Of a DNA stretch of 64,000 nucleotides, positions 54,624-63,984 are shown piece after piece (the stretch's first letter is position 1; each line of letters begins with the position of its first letter). Under the pieces are notes generated by a model. It was not told the origin of the DNA. It saw nothing but the letters and a program-made list of their open reading frames with translations, and did not search any database. Made by a program: the position numbers and the translations under genes. The stretch lies in contig JAGTRM010000016.1 in the NCBI GenBank assembly GCA_018261735.1, positions 1-64,000 on the forward strand, read 5' to 3'. The DNA comes from Pseudomonadota bacterium (GTDB taxonomy: Bacteria; Pseudomonadota; Gammaproteobacteria; Burkholderiales; Chitinibacteraceae).

Positions 54624-55979
54624 TCAATCCAGTTCGGGCATCGGCAACGGCGCAATCGCCGCAGCCAGTTCATTGTGAATGCGCGCGAGCGCGGCGGCAT
54701 TATCTGCCTCGATGCGCAGCGTTAAAACCGGGGTGGTGTTCGAGGCGCGGATCAGGCCAAAGCCGTCCGCATATTCGATGCGCAAGCCGTCGACGACGGA
54801 TACCCGCTCCGCGCTGGGAAAGCATGCCGTGGCGGCAATACGATCGATCACAACACGGCCTTCCTCGGCCAGCGCGACTTGCAACTCAGGGGTGATCAGC
54901 GATTGCGGTAAGCGCGCGAGTTCGGCATCCAGATCGGCGCCCTCGGCCATCATCTGCAGCAGCTTGGCGCCGGCAAACAGCGCATCGTCCACGCCCCAGC
55001 CGGCAAAGGCAAAATGGCCGGACAACTCGCCCGCCAGCAGCGCGCCCGTGGCTTTCAGCGCGCGTTTCATGTGCGAATGACCGGTCGGAATCGCTTCGCT
55101 GCTGCCGCCGTGCTGCGCCACCCAGCGCGCAACCAACCGGCTCGATTTCACGTCAAAAAGTACATGGCCCGGCCCGTTCGCCAGCGCGACTGCGGCAAAC
55201 AGCATCAGCAGGCGGTCGCCCGGAACGATCTGGCCGCTGCGCGTCACCGCGCCCAGGCGGTCGCCATCGCCGTCGAACGCCAGGCCGACATCCGCCGACT
55301 GACGGATCACCTCGGTCTGCAGATCGGCCAGATTGGCGGGAAGTTGCGGATCGGGATGGTGGTTGGGAAAACGGCCGTCGACCTCGCAAAACAGCGACAC
55401 CACCTGGCAGCCCATGCGCCGGTAAAGTCGCGGCGCAAAGGCCCCCGCTACGCCGTTGCCAGCATCGACCACCACTTTGAACGGGCGCGCCAGCGGTATC
55501 GCAGCACCGATCGCGGCAAAATAATCCTCGGTGACATCCTGCGGGTAAACGCGCCCGCGCCCGGAGGCAAACTCGCCGGCTTCGATCCGCGCACGCAGGT
55601 TCTGCAAGGCTGCGCCATCGATGGTCTCACCACCGAGCATCAGCTTGATGCCGTTGTATTGCGGCGGATTGTGGCTGCCGGTCACCACCGCGCCGCAGCC
55701 ATCCGCCTGCCGGTTCGCAGCGAAATACAGCAGGGGCGTGGCGGCCAGGCCCAGGTCGAGCACGTCGATGCCGCTCGCCAGCAAGCCGGCGATCAGCGCC
55801 TCGACCAGCGCCGGGCTGGAAAGCCGGCCATCGCGCCCGACAGCAAAGCGCATGAAGCCACGTTCGCGCGCAAGGCTGCCGGCCGCCTGTCCGATCAGGC
55901 GCGCCGCAGCCGGCGTGAGCCGGTCCACCGTGGCACGCACATCGTAGGCTTTGAAAATAGAGGTATCGATCTCGGGCAT
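54624..55979 (-). CDS. Phosphomannomutase/phosphoglucomutase
   Basis: The 451-residue alpha-D-phosphohexomutase interconverts hexose-1- and hexose-6-phosphates. It has the four-domain layout with FKAYDVRATVD at the N-terminus, the phosphoserine loop VTGSHNPPQYNG, the magnesium loop AFDGDGDRLGAV, the sugar-specificity loop GELSGHFAF (GE-S-GH pattern) and the phosphate-binding RASNTTPVLTLR. This fits the AlgC/ManB group that supplies mannose and glucose units for exopolysaccharide and LPS. nadC follows directly. Confidence 0.93.
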   Translation of the reverse strand: MPEIDTSIFKAYDVRATVDRLTPAAARLIGQAAGSLARERGFMRFAVGRDGRLSSPALVEALIAGLLASGIDVLDLGLAATPLLYFAANRQADGCGAVVTGSHNPPQYNGIKLMLGGETIDGAALQNLRARIEAGEFASGRGRVYPQDVTEDYFAAIGAAIPLARPFKVVVDAGNGVAGAFAPRLYRRMGCQVVSLFCEVDGRFPNHHPDPQLPANLADLQTEVIRQSADVGLAFDGDGDRLGAVTRSGQIVPGDRLLMLFAAVALANGPGHVLFDVKSSRLVARWVAQHGGSSEAIPTGHSHMKRALKATGALLAGELSGHFAFAGWGVDDALFAGAKLLQMMAEGADLDAELARLPQSLITPELQVALAEEGRVVIDRIAATACFPSAERVSVVDGLRIEYADGFGLIRASNTTPVLTLRIEADNAAALARIHNELAAAIAPLPMPELD

Positions 55980-56031
55980 GAACCGAATGGTAGCGGAAGA
56001 CAGCTATCCATGTCTGCGCCCCGGGGCACTC

Positions 56032-56811
56032 TCAACCGAAATCGGCCGGGCCGTGAAACCCCAGCACCCGCGACAGCGCAATGCCGGCGGCACGCACCAG
56101 GATGGCCAGTTCCTCCAGGCGGGAATCCGGAATCTGGAAACCAACGCCCGAGACACTGACCGCGGCCATGACTTCGCCACGCGCATCGCGCACCGGCGCG
56201 GCGAGGCAGCGCACTTCCGCCAAGTCTTCGCCATTGTCGATCGCCCAGCCCCGGGCGCGCGTTTCGGCCAGTTGCCGTTTCAATTCGGTTCGGGTGGCCG
56301 GCGTGGTCGGGGTATACACCGGCAGGGCTTCGTCGGAAAAAATCAGTTCAAGTTCCGCGTCGCTTTTCCAGGCCAGCAAGGCCTTGCCCAGTGCCGAGCA
56401 ATGCAGTTTCACCCGGCGCCCCTCCCAGCTCTTGACGATGATCGACTGCGTGCTTTCCAGCTTGGCGAGGTAAATCGCCTCGCGCTCCTGCAACACGCCC
56501 AAGTGGCAGGTCAGATGCGTCTTGTCGCGCAACTCGTACAGGATGGGCATCGCTTCGCGCTTGATGTCGAACCCGGCCACGGCCTGGTTGCCCAGTTCGT
56601 ACCAGCGCAACCCCAGCCAGTACTTGCCATCGTGATCCTGGCGCAGCAGGCCATGCGCCACCAGCGCCGCCAGCAGGGTATGCGTGCTGCTCTTGGGCAG
56701 ATCGAGCGCCTGATGAATCTGGCTGAAGCTCGCCTGCCCGACCGTGCCCAGGTAATCGCAAATGCGCAGAGTCTTGTCGAGGGCGGGAACCTGGGTAGTC
56801 AGCGCATTCAT
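56032..56811 (-). CDS. IclR family transcriptional regulator of the DapA-family aldolase gene
   Basis: The 259-residue protein has the IclR winged helix (about 8-70: LDKTLRICDYLG, ALDLPKSSTHTLLAAL) and effector domain (VKLHCSALGKALLAW, CLAAPVRDARGEVMAAVS). It is distinct from the two IclR proteins near 42-45 kb. It lies 54 bases downstream of the aldolase gene on the same strand, and a perfect palindrome upstream of that gene is its probable target. Confidence 0.93.
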   Translation of the reverse strand: MNALTTQVPALDKTLRICDYLGTVGQASFSQIHQALDLPKSSTHTLLAALVAHGLLRQDHDGKYWLGLRWYELGNQAVAGFDIKREAMPILYELRDKTHLTCHLGVLQEREAIYLAKLESTQSIIVKSWEGRRVKLHCSALGKALLAWKSDAELELIFSDEALPVYTPTTPATRTELKRQLAETRARGWAIDNGEDLAEVRCLAAPVRDARGEVMAAVSVSGVGFQIPDSRLEELAILVRAAGIALSRVLGFHGPADFG

Positions 56812-56865
56812 GTCGGGTCCCTGTTAGAAGAAGGCGGCATGATGCCATGCCGCCCGGCAAAACAC

Positions 56866-57765
56866 TCAAGCAATGCGAGCCAGCAACTCCGCCACTTTCT
56901 GTTGCCCCGCCTCGGACAGCGGACGCGATGGCGGCAGCACGGCGGTGGAAATATCCACGCCCGACTGGCGGATCGCTTCCTTGATCACACCGTAGAAAGG
57001 CGTATCGATGCTGTAGATCGACGCCAGCTTGCCGATCTGGCGGTGAAATGCCATCGCAGTCGCATAATCGTTCTTGCGGAAAGCCTGGTACAGGCCGCAG
57101 AGGATGTGCGGGGCGAAGTTGGAACAGGCCGGGATCGCGCCATCGCCGCCGAGCGCCAGCGTGTTGAGCAGATGCTCGTCAAAACCGCAGAACACCATGA
57201 AATCCGGGCGCTGGTATTTGACATCAACAATGATCTGCCGGGTATGGCTGACGCTGACCACCGAATCCTTGATCCCGACAATATTCGGGCATTCAAAGGC
57301 GAGCTTCTGGATCAGCTCGACTTCCAGCTCCTGCCCGGTCATGGCCGGATAGTTGTAGAGCATCTGCGGCAGGTCGACACTGGCGGCGATCTGCTTGTAA
57401 TGCTGGTACAGCGCATCCTGGCTCAGCGGCGCATAGTAGGGATTGACGATCAGCACCGCATCGGCGCCAACTTCCTTGGCATGCTGGGCGTAACGGATGG
57501 TTTCCTGCGTGCCCGGCATGCTCACGCAGAACAGCACCGGCACCCGGCCATTGACATGCTTGACTGCGAAGGCGGCGATTTCCTCGCGCATCGCCCGGTC
57601 CATATGATGGAACTCGCCGGCACTGCCCAGCACCAGCACGCCATTGACGCCACTATCGATCAGGTGATCAAGCAAGCGCCCCATGCCAATCGGATCGAAC
57701 TTGCCATGGGCATCAAAAATCGTCGGGACCGGCGGAATCACGCCGTGAAAAAGCGGTTGGGTCAT
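56866..57765 (-). CDS. Dihydrodipicolinate synthase family aldolase (probable 2-keto-3-deoxy sugar acid aldolase)
   Basis: The 299-residue class I aldolase has the DapA fold: GSAGEF (47-52), Tyr137 in YNYP and the Schiff-base Lys166 in GIKDS. DapA itself has GTTGE and YNVPxR, so lysine synthesis is unlikely; YagE/YjhH-type KDG or KDX aldolases and N-acetylneuraminate lyases are closer. With an IclR partner, cleavage of a non-phosphorylated 2-keto-3-deoxy acid to pyruvate is likely. KDG made by KduI-KduD would be a suitable substrate, but this is inference. The start at 57765 follows AGGA. Confidence 0.87.
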   Translation of the reverse strand: MTQPLFHGVIPPVPTIFDAHGKFDPIGMGRLLDHLIDSGVNGVLVLGSAGEFHHMDRAMREEIAAFAVKHVNGRVPVLFCVSMPGTQETIRYAQHAKEVGADAVLIVNPYYAPLSQDALYQHYKQIAASVDLPQMLYNYPAMTGQELEVELIQKLAFECPNIVGIKDSVVSVSHTRQIIVDVKYQRPDFMVFCGFDEHLLNTLALGGDGAIPACSNFAPHILCGLYQAFRKNDYATAMAFHRQIGKLASIYSIDTPFYGVIKEAIRQSGVDISTAVLPPSRPLSEAGQQKVAELLARIA

Positions 57766-57834
57766 GGTGGCATCCTGTACGGTTACAAAGGGAAATGGGG
57801 CTGAACACGATGGGCGCGCAGGCCTGCAGTCAAT

Positions 57835-57860
57835 CAACAGTTCCACACAAAGAACTGTTG
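57835..57860. promoter_or_regulatory. Perfect palindrome, candidate IclR operator
   Basis: CAACAGTTC-N8-GAACTGTTG has 9-base arms without mismatch, 70 bases upstream of the aldolase start. The rest of the 346-base gap (57766-58111) between the divergent aldolase and rubredoxin genes has no convincing gene. Confidence 0.65.
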
Positions 57861-58111
57861 TTCAGCCATAAAAACCACCTTATTCCCGACCCGCAATCCG
57901 CGCAACCCCGGGAAAACAAATGCCCGCCAACCCGGGCGCCAGATACGGTTTTGCCCGCTTTGCCCGGCCGTTACCGGGCCAAAACCGTGGGCTCACGCCT
58001 CTGCGGCGCGCATGAAAAGTTCCACCTGTTGATCTACACGCCTGTATTCCCTCAGGAAACCCGCCACAGAAAGCGCAGTCTCATACAATGGAACAACAAG
58101 GAGAATCCATC

Positions 58112-58276
58112 ATGAACAAATGGCGCTGCCTGGTATGTGGATACATTTACGACGAGGCCGCCGGGCTGCCCGAGGAAGGCATCGCACCCGGCACGACTTG
58201 GGCCAGCTTGCCCGACGACTGGATTTGCCCGGAATGTGGCGTAAGTAAATCGGATTTTGAAAGGGTTGAGGAATAG
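58112..58276 (+). CDS. Rubredoxin
   Basis: The 54-residue iron protein has the two CxxC knuckles, Cys6/Cys9 (CLVCGY) and Cys39/Cys42 (CPECG), with the usual YDEAAG, PGT and LPDDWICP segments. It carries electrons to oxidoreductases or hydroxylases; the partner is not adjacent. The start at 58112 follows AAGGAG. Confidence 0.96.
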   Translation: MNKWRCLVCGYIYDEAAGLPEEGIAPGTTWASLPDDWICPECGVSKSDFERVEE

Positions 58277-58356
58277 GAAAGAGTTCGGGAGTCATCGCAA
58301 GGATGCCCCGTTGTCACCCACGCAGAATCGCTGGCAACACCCCCCCAAAGAAGCTG

Positions 58357-59427
58357 TTACGCCAGCGCAGCTTCCACTTGCCGGCGCCCATCCGGCGTCG
58401 CCATCACCACGAGCACCAGCCCAGGGGCAAGCCGGAAATCATTCGCGGGGTTGAAGTGCCAGTTGGCGCCCTCGCGGATGGCGACCAGAATGAAATCCGC
58501 ACTTTCCAGCGCCAGCTCACCCAGCGAACAGGCAGAAAACGCCGTCGGCAACGGAATCTCTTCCATGCGGATATTGCGCTCGCTGCGCATCATGTCGTCC
58601 AGAATGCCCACCACGTGCGGGCGCACCATCATCGAGACAATGCGCAACCCGCCGGTGAAATCGGGCAGCACCACCGCATCCGCCCCGGCCTTGCGGATCT
58701 TGACCGAGTTCTGCACCTCGTGGCTGCGCGCCACGACGCGAACCTGCGGGTTCAGCTGCTTGGCGGTCAGCGACACCATCAGATTCTTGGCATCGTCGCT
58801 GATCACGGCAAACACGCCGGCGGCGCGCTCGATCCCGGCCAGCATCAACATGTCGTCGTCCGTGCCGTCGCCATGCAGCCAGAAAAGTCCCGGTTCCCGG
58901 CTGGCATGCTCCTGCAACACCAGGGAGTTGAATTCGATCACCACCACCTTGCGGCCGGTCACCATCAGTTCGCTGGCCACGTTGCGTCCGACCCGGCCAA
59001 AGCCGCAGACAATGAAATGGCCGTTGAGATTGTCGATCTGCTTCTGCATGCGCCGTCTCCGGAAACTGTGGTCAAGATCCGCCTCGAGGAAAAAGACGGA
59101 AAAACTGGTGAACAGAAAAGTAAGAGTACCGAAACCGCCGATCGAGATCAGGCCGACAAACAGCCGCATCCCGATGCCGTTGACCGGCACGACTTCGCCA
59201 TAGCCGACCGTGGTGACCGTGATGATGGTCATGTACAGCGCATCGGACAGGCTGCGCGGTTCCGGATCGGCCAGATAGAACCCTATCGTCCCGACCACCA
59301 TGAACCCGACCAGCACGATGGCTGCCATGGCAATCCGGTGCAGGATGCGCGTGAGCTGGTCCGAACGCTCCAGCTCGAACCTGCGCCTGAAAGGCGCCCG
59401 GACATAAGGGGGAATCTTGATTTTCAT
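58357..59427 (-). CDS. Ion channel with RCK (TrkA-N) domains, potassium-selective
   Basis: The 356-residue protein has two membrane helices (about 32-51 and 88-112) around a pore with the selectivity filter TTVGYGE (72-78), the mark of potassium channels. The cytosolic part has a TrkA-N Rossmann domain (HFIVCGFGRVGRN at 138-149) and a C-terminal TrkA-C-like domain. It resembles prokaryotic two-helix RCK channels such as MthK-type proteins. With kup and the Kdp-like pair it is the second potassium element in this region. Its stop lies 80 bases from the rubredoxin stop, convergent. Confidence 0.92.
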   Translation of the reverse strand: MKIKIPPYVRAPFRRRFELERSDQLTRILHRIAMAAIVLVGFMVVGTIGFYLADPEPRSLSDALYMTIITVTTVGYGEVVPVNGIGMRLFVGLISIGGFGTLTFLFTSFSVFFLEADLDHSFRRRRMQKQIDNLNGHFIVCGFGRVGRNVASELMVTGRKVVVIEFNSLVLQEHASREPGLFWLHGDGTDDDMLMLAGIERAAGVFAVISDDAKNLMVSLTAKQLNPQVRVVARSHEVQNSVKIRKAGADAVVLPDFTGGLRIVSMMVRPHVVGILDDMMRSERNIRMEEIPLPTAFSACSLGELALESADFILVAIREGANWHFNPANDFRLAPGLVLVVMATPDGRRQVEAALA

Positions 59428-59514
59428 CTCAATGGATTCGACGGTGAAGCAAACGGTAACTGGAAGATAGCAAAAAGGGGCGAGAACGCCCCTTTTCCCT
59501 GCCTTGGATAACCC

Positions 59515-61119
59515 TTATTCCAACCCGCGACTGGCCAGATAGTCCTCGTAGCCGCCCACGTAGTAGTTGTAGGTGCCATCGCCGTTGAGTTCCAGCACTT
59601 GCGTGGCCAAAGAGCTTACGAACTGGCGGTCGTGCGAAACGAAAATCAGCGTGCCCTTGTAGAGCTCCAGTGCCAGGTTCAGCGATTCGATCGATTCCAT
59701 GTCCATGTGGTTGGTCGGCTCATCCATGACCAGCACGTTCGGCGTTTGCAGAATCAGCTTGCCATAGAGCATGCGGCCCTTTTCGCCGCCGGACAGCACC
59801 TTCACAGACTTCTTCACATCGTCGCCCGAGAACAGCAGGCGGCCGAGAATGCCGCGGATCACCTGGTCATCGTCGCCCGGCTGGCCCCATTGCTTCATCC
59901 AGTCGAACAGCGTGATGTCCTCGTCGAAATCTTCTTCGTGATCCTGGGCAAAATAGCCGATCTGCGCTTTTTCCGCCCATTTGACCGAACCGCTATCGGG
60001 CCGGAGTGCGCCGACCAGAAGCTTGACCAGCGTGGATTTACCCACGCCGTTGCCGCCGATCACGGCCAGTTTCTGGTTGGCCTCGAAAATCAGGTCCATG
60101 CCCTGGATCAACGGCTTGTCGAACGATTTGGACAGGCCCTTGGCCTCGAAAGCCTGGCGGTGCAGCTTGATCTTGTCGTCGTACTCAAAGCGGATGTACG
60201 GATTCTGGCGCGAGGACGGCTTCACCTCGACCATGTTTTCCTTGATCTTGTCCGCAAGCTTCAGGCGCGAAGTGGCCTGGCGCGATTTGGACTTGTTGGC
60301 GGCGAAGCGCTGGGCAAACGCATGCAGCTCGGCCACTTTTTCCTTGGCCTTGGAATTGTTCGACAGCAGCTTTTCGCGTGCCTGGGTGGAGGCCAGCATG
60401 TAATCGTCGTAGTTGCCCGGATAAATGCGGATCTCGCCATAGTCGACGTCGGCGATGTGCGTGCAGACCTGATTCAAGAAGTGGCGATCGTGCGAGATGA
60501 TCACCATGGTGGAATTGCGCTCGTTCAGCGTATTTTCCAGCCAGCGGATCGTGTTGATGTCCAGGTTGTTGGTCGGCTCATCGAGCAGCAGCACATCCGG
60601 ATCGCTGAACAGCGCCTGCGCCAGCAACACCCGCAGCTTCCAGCCCGGCGCCACTTCGCTCATCGGACCGTTATGCTGCTCGATCGGAATCCCCACGCCC
60701 AGCAGCAGCGCGCCGGCGCGCGCTTCGGCGGTGTAGCCGTCGTACTCGGCCACTTTGCCTTCGAGCTCGGCGGCGCGCATGTAATCGTCTTCGGTCGCTT
60801 CCAGGTTGGCATAGATCGCATCTCGTTCGTGGATCGCATCCCACAGCTCGCCATGCCCTTGCATGACCACATCGATCACCCGCACATCTTCATAACCGAA
60901 CTGGTCCTGGCGCAATTTACCCAGACGCACGCCCGGATCAAGGCTGACATTGCCCGCGGTGGGCTCAAGATCGCCGCCCATAATCTTCATGAAGGTGGAT
61001 TTGCCGCAGCCGTTCGCACCAATCAGGCCGTAACGGTTGCCGTCGCCGAACTTGACCGAAACCCGCTCGAACAAAGGTTTCGCCCCAAACTGCATGGTAA
61101 TGCTATAAGTACTGATCAT
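59515..61119 (-). CDS. ABC-F family ATPase, YbiT-like
   Basis: The 534-residue protein has two ABC ATPase domains without membrane helices: first Walker [10 protein letters not shown] (34-42), [11 protein letters not shown], then a linker rich in charged residues ([12 protein letters not shown]), second Walker [10 protein letters not shown] and [12 protein letters not shown]. Length and motifs fit the YbiT group of ribosome-associated ABC-F translation factors. The start [12 protein letters not shown] at 61119 is chosen; the frame continues to 61605 but covers the divergent aminotransferase gene. Confidence 0.93.
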   Translation of the reverse strand: MISTYSITMQFGAKPLFERVSVKFGDGNRYGLIGANGCGKSTFMKIMGGDLEPTAGNVSLDPGVRLGKLRQDQFGYEDVRVIDVVMQGHGELWDAIHERDAIYANLEATEDDYMRAAELEGKVAEYDGYTAEARAGALLLGVGIPIEQHNGPMSEVAPGWKLRVLLAQALFSDPDVLLLDEPTNNLDINTIRWLENTLNERNSTMVIISHDRHFLNQVCTHIADVDYGEIRIYPGNYDDYMLASTQAREKLLSNNSKAKEKVAELHAFAQRFAANKSKSRQATSRLKLADKIKENMVEVKPSSRQNPYIRFEYDDKIKLHRQAFEAKGLSKSFDKPLIQGMDLIFEANQKLAVIGGNGVGKSTLVKLLVGALRPDSGSVKWAEKAQIGYFAQDHEEDFDEDITLFDWMKQWGQPGDDDQVIRGILGRLLFSGDDVKKSVKVLSGGEKGRMLYGKLILQTPNVLVMDEPTNHMDMESIESLNLALELYKGTLIFVSHDRQFVSSLATQVLELNGDGTYNYYVGGYEDYLASRGLE

Positions 61120-61215
61120 TTGTGCATCAACTCGCTGGAAACTGCGCTGCCACATTGGAAAGGCTTCAGCCGGGCAGCTAAACTGGCGGATTCTAACATA
61201 AAGCACCCCTGCCCC

Positions 61216-62400
61216 ATGCTGCGCCACGCCCCACGCATCGCCCAAATCGAACCCTTCCACGTCATGCGCATTCTGGAAGAAGCCCGCCGCATGGAAGCCG
61301 CCGGGCGCGAGGTGATCCACCTGGAAGTGGGCGAACCGGATTTCCCCACGCCGCCGCTGATCATCGAAGCCGGCATGCGAGCGCTGGCCGAGGGCAAAAC
61401 CTTTTACACAGGCGCCGCCGGCCTGCCTGCGCTGCGCGAGGCGATTGCCGGTTTCTATCAGTCGCGTTTTGGTCTCGATATCGACCCGGCGCGCATCATC
61501 GTCACGCCCGGCGCCTCCGGCGCGCTGCAACTGATCCTGGCACTGCTGGTCGGGCGCGACGATGAAGTGCTGCTCACCGATCCGGGCTACCCGTGCAACC
61601 GCCATCTAGTGAGCCTGCTCGAAGGCAAGCCCGTGAATATTCCCGTCGATGCCGACAGCCGCTTCCAGCTCACCCCGGCGCACATCGAGCAATACTGCAC
61701 GCCCAAAACGGTCGCCGCGCTGGTGGCCTCGCCCGCCAATCCGACCGGCACCGTGCTGGAGCCGGCCGAAATTGCCGCGCTGGCTGCGGCCTGCCGCCAG
61801 CGCGGCAGTGCGCTGATCGTCGACGAAATCTACCAGGGGCTGGTTTACGACCGTCCGCACGAAACCGCGCTCGCCGTGGCCGACGATATTTTCGTGGTCA
61901 ACAGCTTTTCCAAGTTCTTCCAGATGACGGGTTGGCGCTTGGGTTGGCTGGTGGCCCCGCCCGAACACATCCCGGCGCTGGAAAAACTGGCGCAAAACCT
62001 GTTCCTCGCCGCGCCCACGCCCGCGCAGCATGCGGCGCTGGCCGCGTTTCACCCGGACACGCTCGCGCTGCTGGAGCTGCGCCGGCAAACGCTGGACCAG
62101 CGCCGCCAGTGTCTCGCCGCGCGGCTGACCGAGTTGGGCTTCATCCTGCCCGCCAGCAGCCAGGGCGCGTTTTACCTGTGGGCCGATGTCAGCGCATTCA
62201 CGCGCGATGCCGCCGATCTGGCCGAACGCCTGTTGCGGGAACAGGGCGTGGCCGTCACCCCGGGACTGGATTTCGGAACCGACGACCGCCGTCATCAATA
62301 TCTTAGATTTGCTTACACAAAAGACATTGCAATCATTAATAAATCTTGTGAACTTATTGCTACAATGCTTGCCAATTATCGCTCTGCACCTATTCCCTGA
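61216..62400 (+). CDS. Class I/II pyridoxal phosphate aminotransferase
   Basis: The 394-residue fold-type I aminotransferase has the N-terminal [15 protein letters not shown], the PLP-phosphate loop PGASGALQL, the PANPTG motif, and the Schiff-base Lys233 in [15 protein letters not shown]. It resembles aspartate/valine-pyruvate type enzymes; the amino donor cannot be settled. No ribosome-binding site precedes ATG 61216. The last 100 bases are sharply richer in A and T than the rest. It diverges from the ABC-F gene over 96 bases. Confidence 0.9.
   Translation: MLRHAPRIAQIEPFHVMRILEEARRMEAAGREVIHLEVGEPDFPTPPLIIEAGMRALAEGKTFYTGAAGLPALREAIAGFYQSRFGLDIDPARIIVTPGASGALQLILALLVGRDDEVLLTDPGYPCNRHLVSLLEGKPVNIPVDADSRFQLTPAHIEQYCTPKTVAALVASPANPTGTVLEPAEIAALAAACRQRGSALIVDEIYQGLVYDRPHETALAVADDIFVVNSFSKFFQMTGWRLGWLVAPPEHIPALEKLAQNLFLAAPTPAQHAALAAFHPDTLALLELRRQTLDQRRQCLAARLTELGFILPASSQGAFYLWADVSAFTRDAADLAERLLREQGVAVTPGLDFGTDDRRHQYLRFAYTKDIAIINKSCELIATMLANYRSAPIP
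62357..62366 (+). promoter_or_regulatory. Possible extended -10 promoter inside the aminotransferase 3' end
   Basis: TGC-TACAAT is an extended -10 element in the AT-rich tail of the gene, 47 bases upstream of the next start. No -35 is evident. It could serve the downstream gene. Confidence 0.35.
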
Positions 62401-62412
62401 GTTCCCGACGCC

Positions 62413-63984
62413 ATGTTTGATTTCAAAAGCCTGATCCAGACACTCTTTGCCCCGCGGGATACCGGCCCTAACGTGCGCGATTTGCGTTCCGCCACGGAAA
62501 TGCTGGGCGAATTGCCTGAAAGCGACAGGCTGATGGCGCAGGTGGAAATCATCAAGGCCCTGCAGCAACTCAACCAGAACCTGCGCATCAACACCAAGGA
62601 ACGCTGCCGGACCATCCCCTATCTGGATGAAAAAGCGCGCAAGCTGCAAGACCAGCTGATCGGCATTTATCACGGCACCATCATTGACGAGCACGCTCCC
62701 CGCGCCCAGTTGCTGCTGACCATCACCGCATTCTGGAAAGAGATGGGCACGGCCTACCAGCTCTGCCTGAAACAAGCGCTGCACGCTTCCAGCAAAAGCA
62801 CGGACAACCTGCTGCCCCTGTTCACCCTGCGCGCCATGCGTTACTACTGCGAACATACGAAATGGGCTTACCTGCGCTACATGCCGCTCGATGACAAAAC
62901 CTGGCGCCGGATCAACCGCCTTTATTTCTTTGCCGACCAACAAGGCTTTGCTGACGGCATGTTGGCGCCCTATGCGGATAGCCCGCACAGCAGCATCCGG
63001 CGCGAATACATGAAAATCTTGATGCTGACGCTGGCCGCCCCGGAAAAAATGCAGCCGGACCAGGTTGAATTGGTCGCACACTGGCTCGAAAAATGGGTCG
63101 GCCGAATCGACCTGGAAGAAATCATCCGCCCGCACCGCCAGCTCTTTGCCATCAACATCGCCGGCTCCAGCCCGCCCCAGCGCCTGCGCCGCGACATGGT
63201 CGGCGCCAATTGGCGCTACTGGTTTACCGATACCCTGGTCCAGCACCTCAAGGAAACGCTTGTCCGCCTGCAACAGGGCGCTGCTGCCAGCGATGTTGGC
63301 TTGCCGGCACGCACCAGCTTGCCGGCCAACCTGGAATTGATGCAACGCTTGGGCGATCTCTGGTCGCGCGATAAACCCGCCCCGGCCCGCAGGCATGATC
63401 GGCAGACCAGCAATAAAAACATCCGGGTGCTGCGCGGGCTTGATGCCATCATCGCCCACTTGGCCAAGCATGCCCCCCATTCCGGTTCCGTCAATATTTC
63501 GAACGAACTCACCCAGGCGCTGGCTGCCGACCAGGCTCGCTGGACCGTGGAAAACGAGAGCCTGCGTGGCATCGGCGTTCAGTTCCGGCATGCGCGCGAC
63601 GATAAACTGCAAACCGGCGAAATCGTCGGCATGCTGCCGGAAGAGACCGACAGCCCGCTATCCATCGGCATCGTCCGGCGCCTGACCAAGCAAAGCGATG
63701 GCCAAATGAATGCCGGCATCGAAACCATTACCGTCTCGCCGCTGGTGGTCGATATCCGCGCCAAACCGGAAAATCCATCCTGCCGCGCCATTTTTTCTCC
63801 GGAAGACAGCTCAACGCGGCAAGGTCGTCTCTTGCTGGTTCCGCAGGCGTATTTCGGTGAAAACCTGGATTGTACCCTCGCGGCACAAGGCAAGACTTAC
63901 CGCATCCGCCTTTCCAAAGCGCAGGAACACACCACCGATGCAATCCTGGCCGGATTCTCGGTGCTGGCCAAAGGGCACGCCTAG
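62413..63984 (+). CDS. Conserved protein of unknown function with C-terminal PilZ-like region
   Basis: This 523-residue protein has no signal peptide or membrane helix. The N-terminal two thirds are mostly helical with charged residues (VRDLRSATEMLGELPESDRL, YYCEHTKWAYLRYMPLDDKTW). The C-terminal part is beta-rich, with GIGVQFRHARDD, GEIVGMLPE, IGIVRRLTKQ and NAGIETITV, a pattern also found in PilZ-like cyclic di-GMP receptor-like modules, though the RxxxR and DxSxxG signature is not obvious. I do not recognise a specific family. The start follows the aminotransferase stop by 12 bases. Confidence 0.75.
   Translation: MFDFKSLIQTLFAPRDTGPNVRDLRSATEMLGELPESDRLMAQVEIIKALQQLNQNLRINTKERCRTIPYLDEKARKLQDQLIGIYHGTIIDEHAPRAQLLLTITAFWKEMGTAYQLCLKQALHASSKSTDNLLPLFTLRAMRYYCEHTKWAYLRYMPLDDKTWRRINRLYFFADQQGFADGMLAPYADSPHSSIRREYMKILMLTLAAPEKMQPDQVELVAHWLEKWVGRIDLEEIIRPHRQLFAINIAGSSPPQRLRRDMVGANWRYWFTDTLVQHLKETLVRLQQGAAASDVGLPARTSLPANLELMQRLGDLWSRDKPAPARRHDRQTSNKNIRVLRGLDAIIAHLAKHAPHSGSVNISNELTQALAADQARWTVENESLRGIGVQFRHARDDKLQTGEIVGMLPEETDSPLSIGIVRRLTKQSDGQMNAGIETITVSPLVVDIRAKPENPSCRAIFSPEDSSTRQGRLLLVPQAYFGENLDCTLAAQGKTYRIRLSKAQEHTTDAILAGFSVLAKGHA

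Noticed and set aside
57795-58115. A 106-codon open frame upstream of rubredoxin
   Set aside because: It covers the palindrome region, lacks a ribosome-binding site and has a random-looking composition.
59599-61215. About 539 open codons on the plus strand, in frame with and upstream of the aminotransferase
   Set aside because: They are antisense to the ABC-F gene; the aminotransferase domain begins at ATG 61216, so the extension is not a fusion protein.
61120-61605. N-terminal extension of the ABC-F open frame
   Set aside because: It overlaps the divergent aminotransferase gene and has no homology to ABC-F N-termini; [12 protein letters not shown] is the family start.
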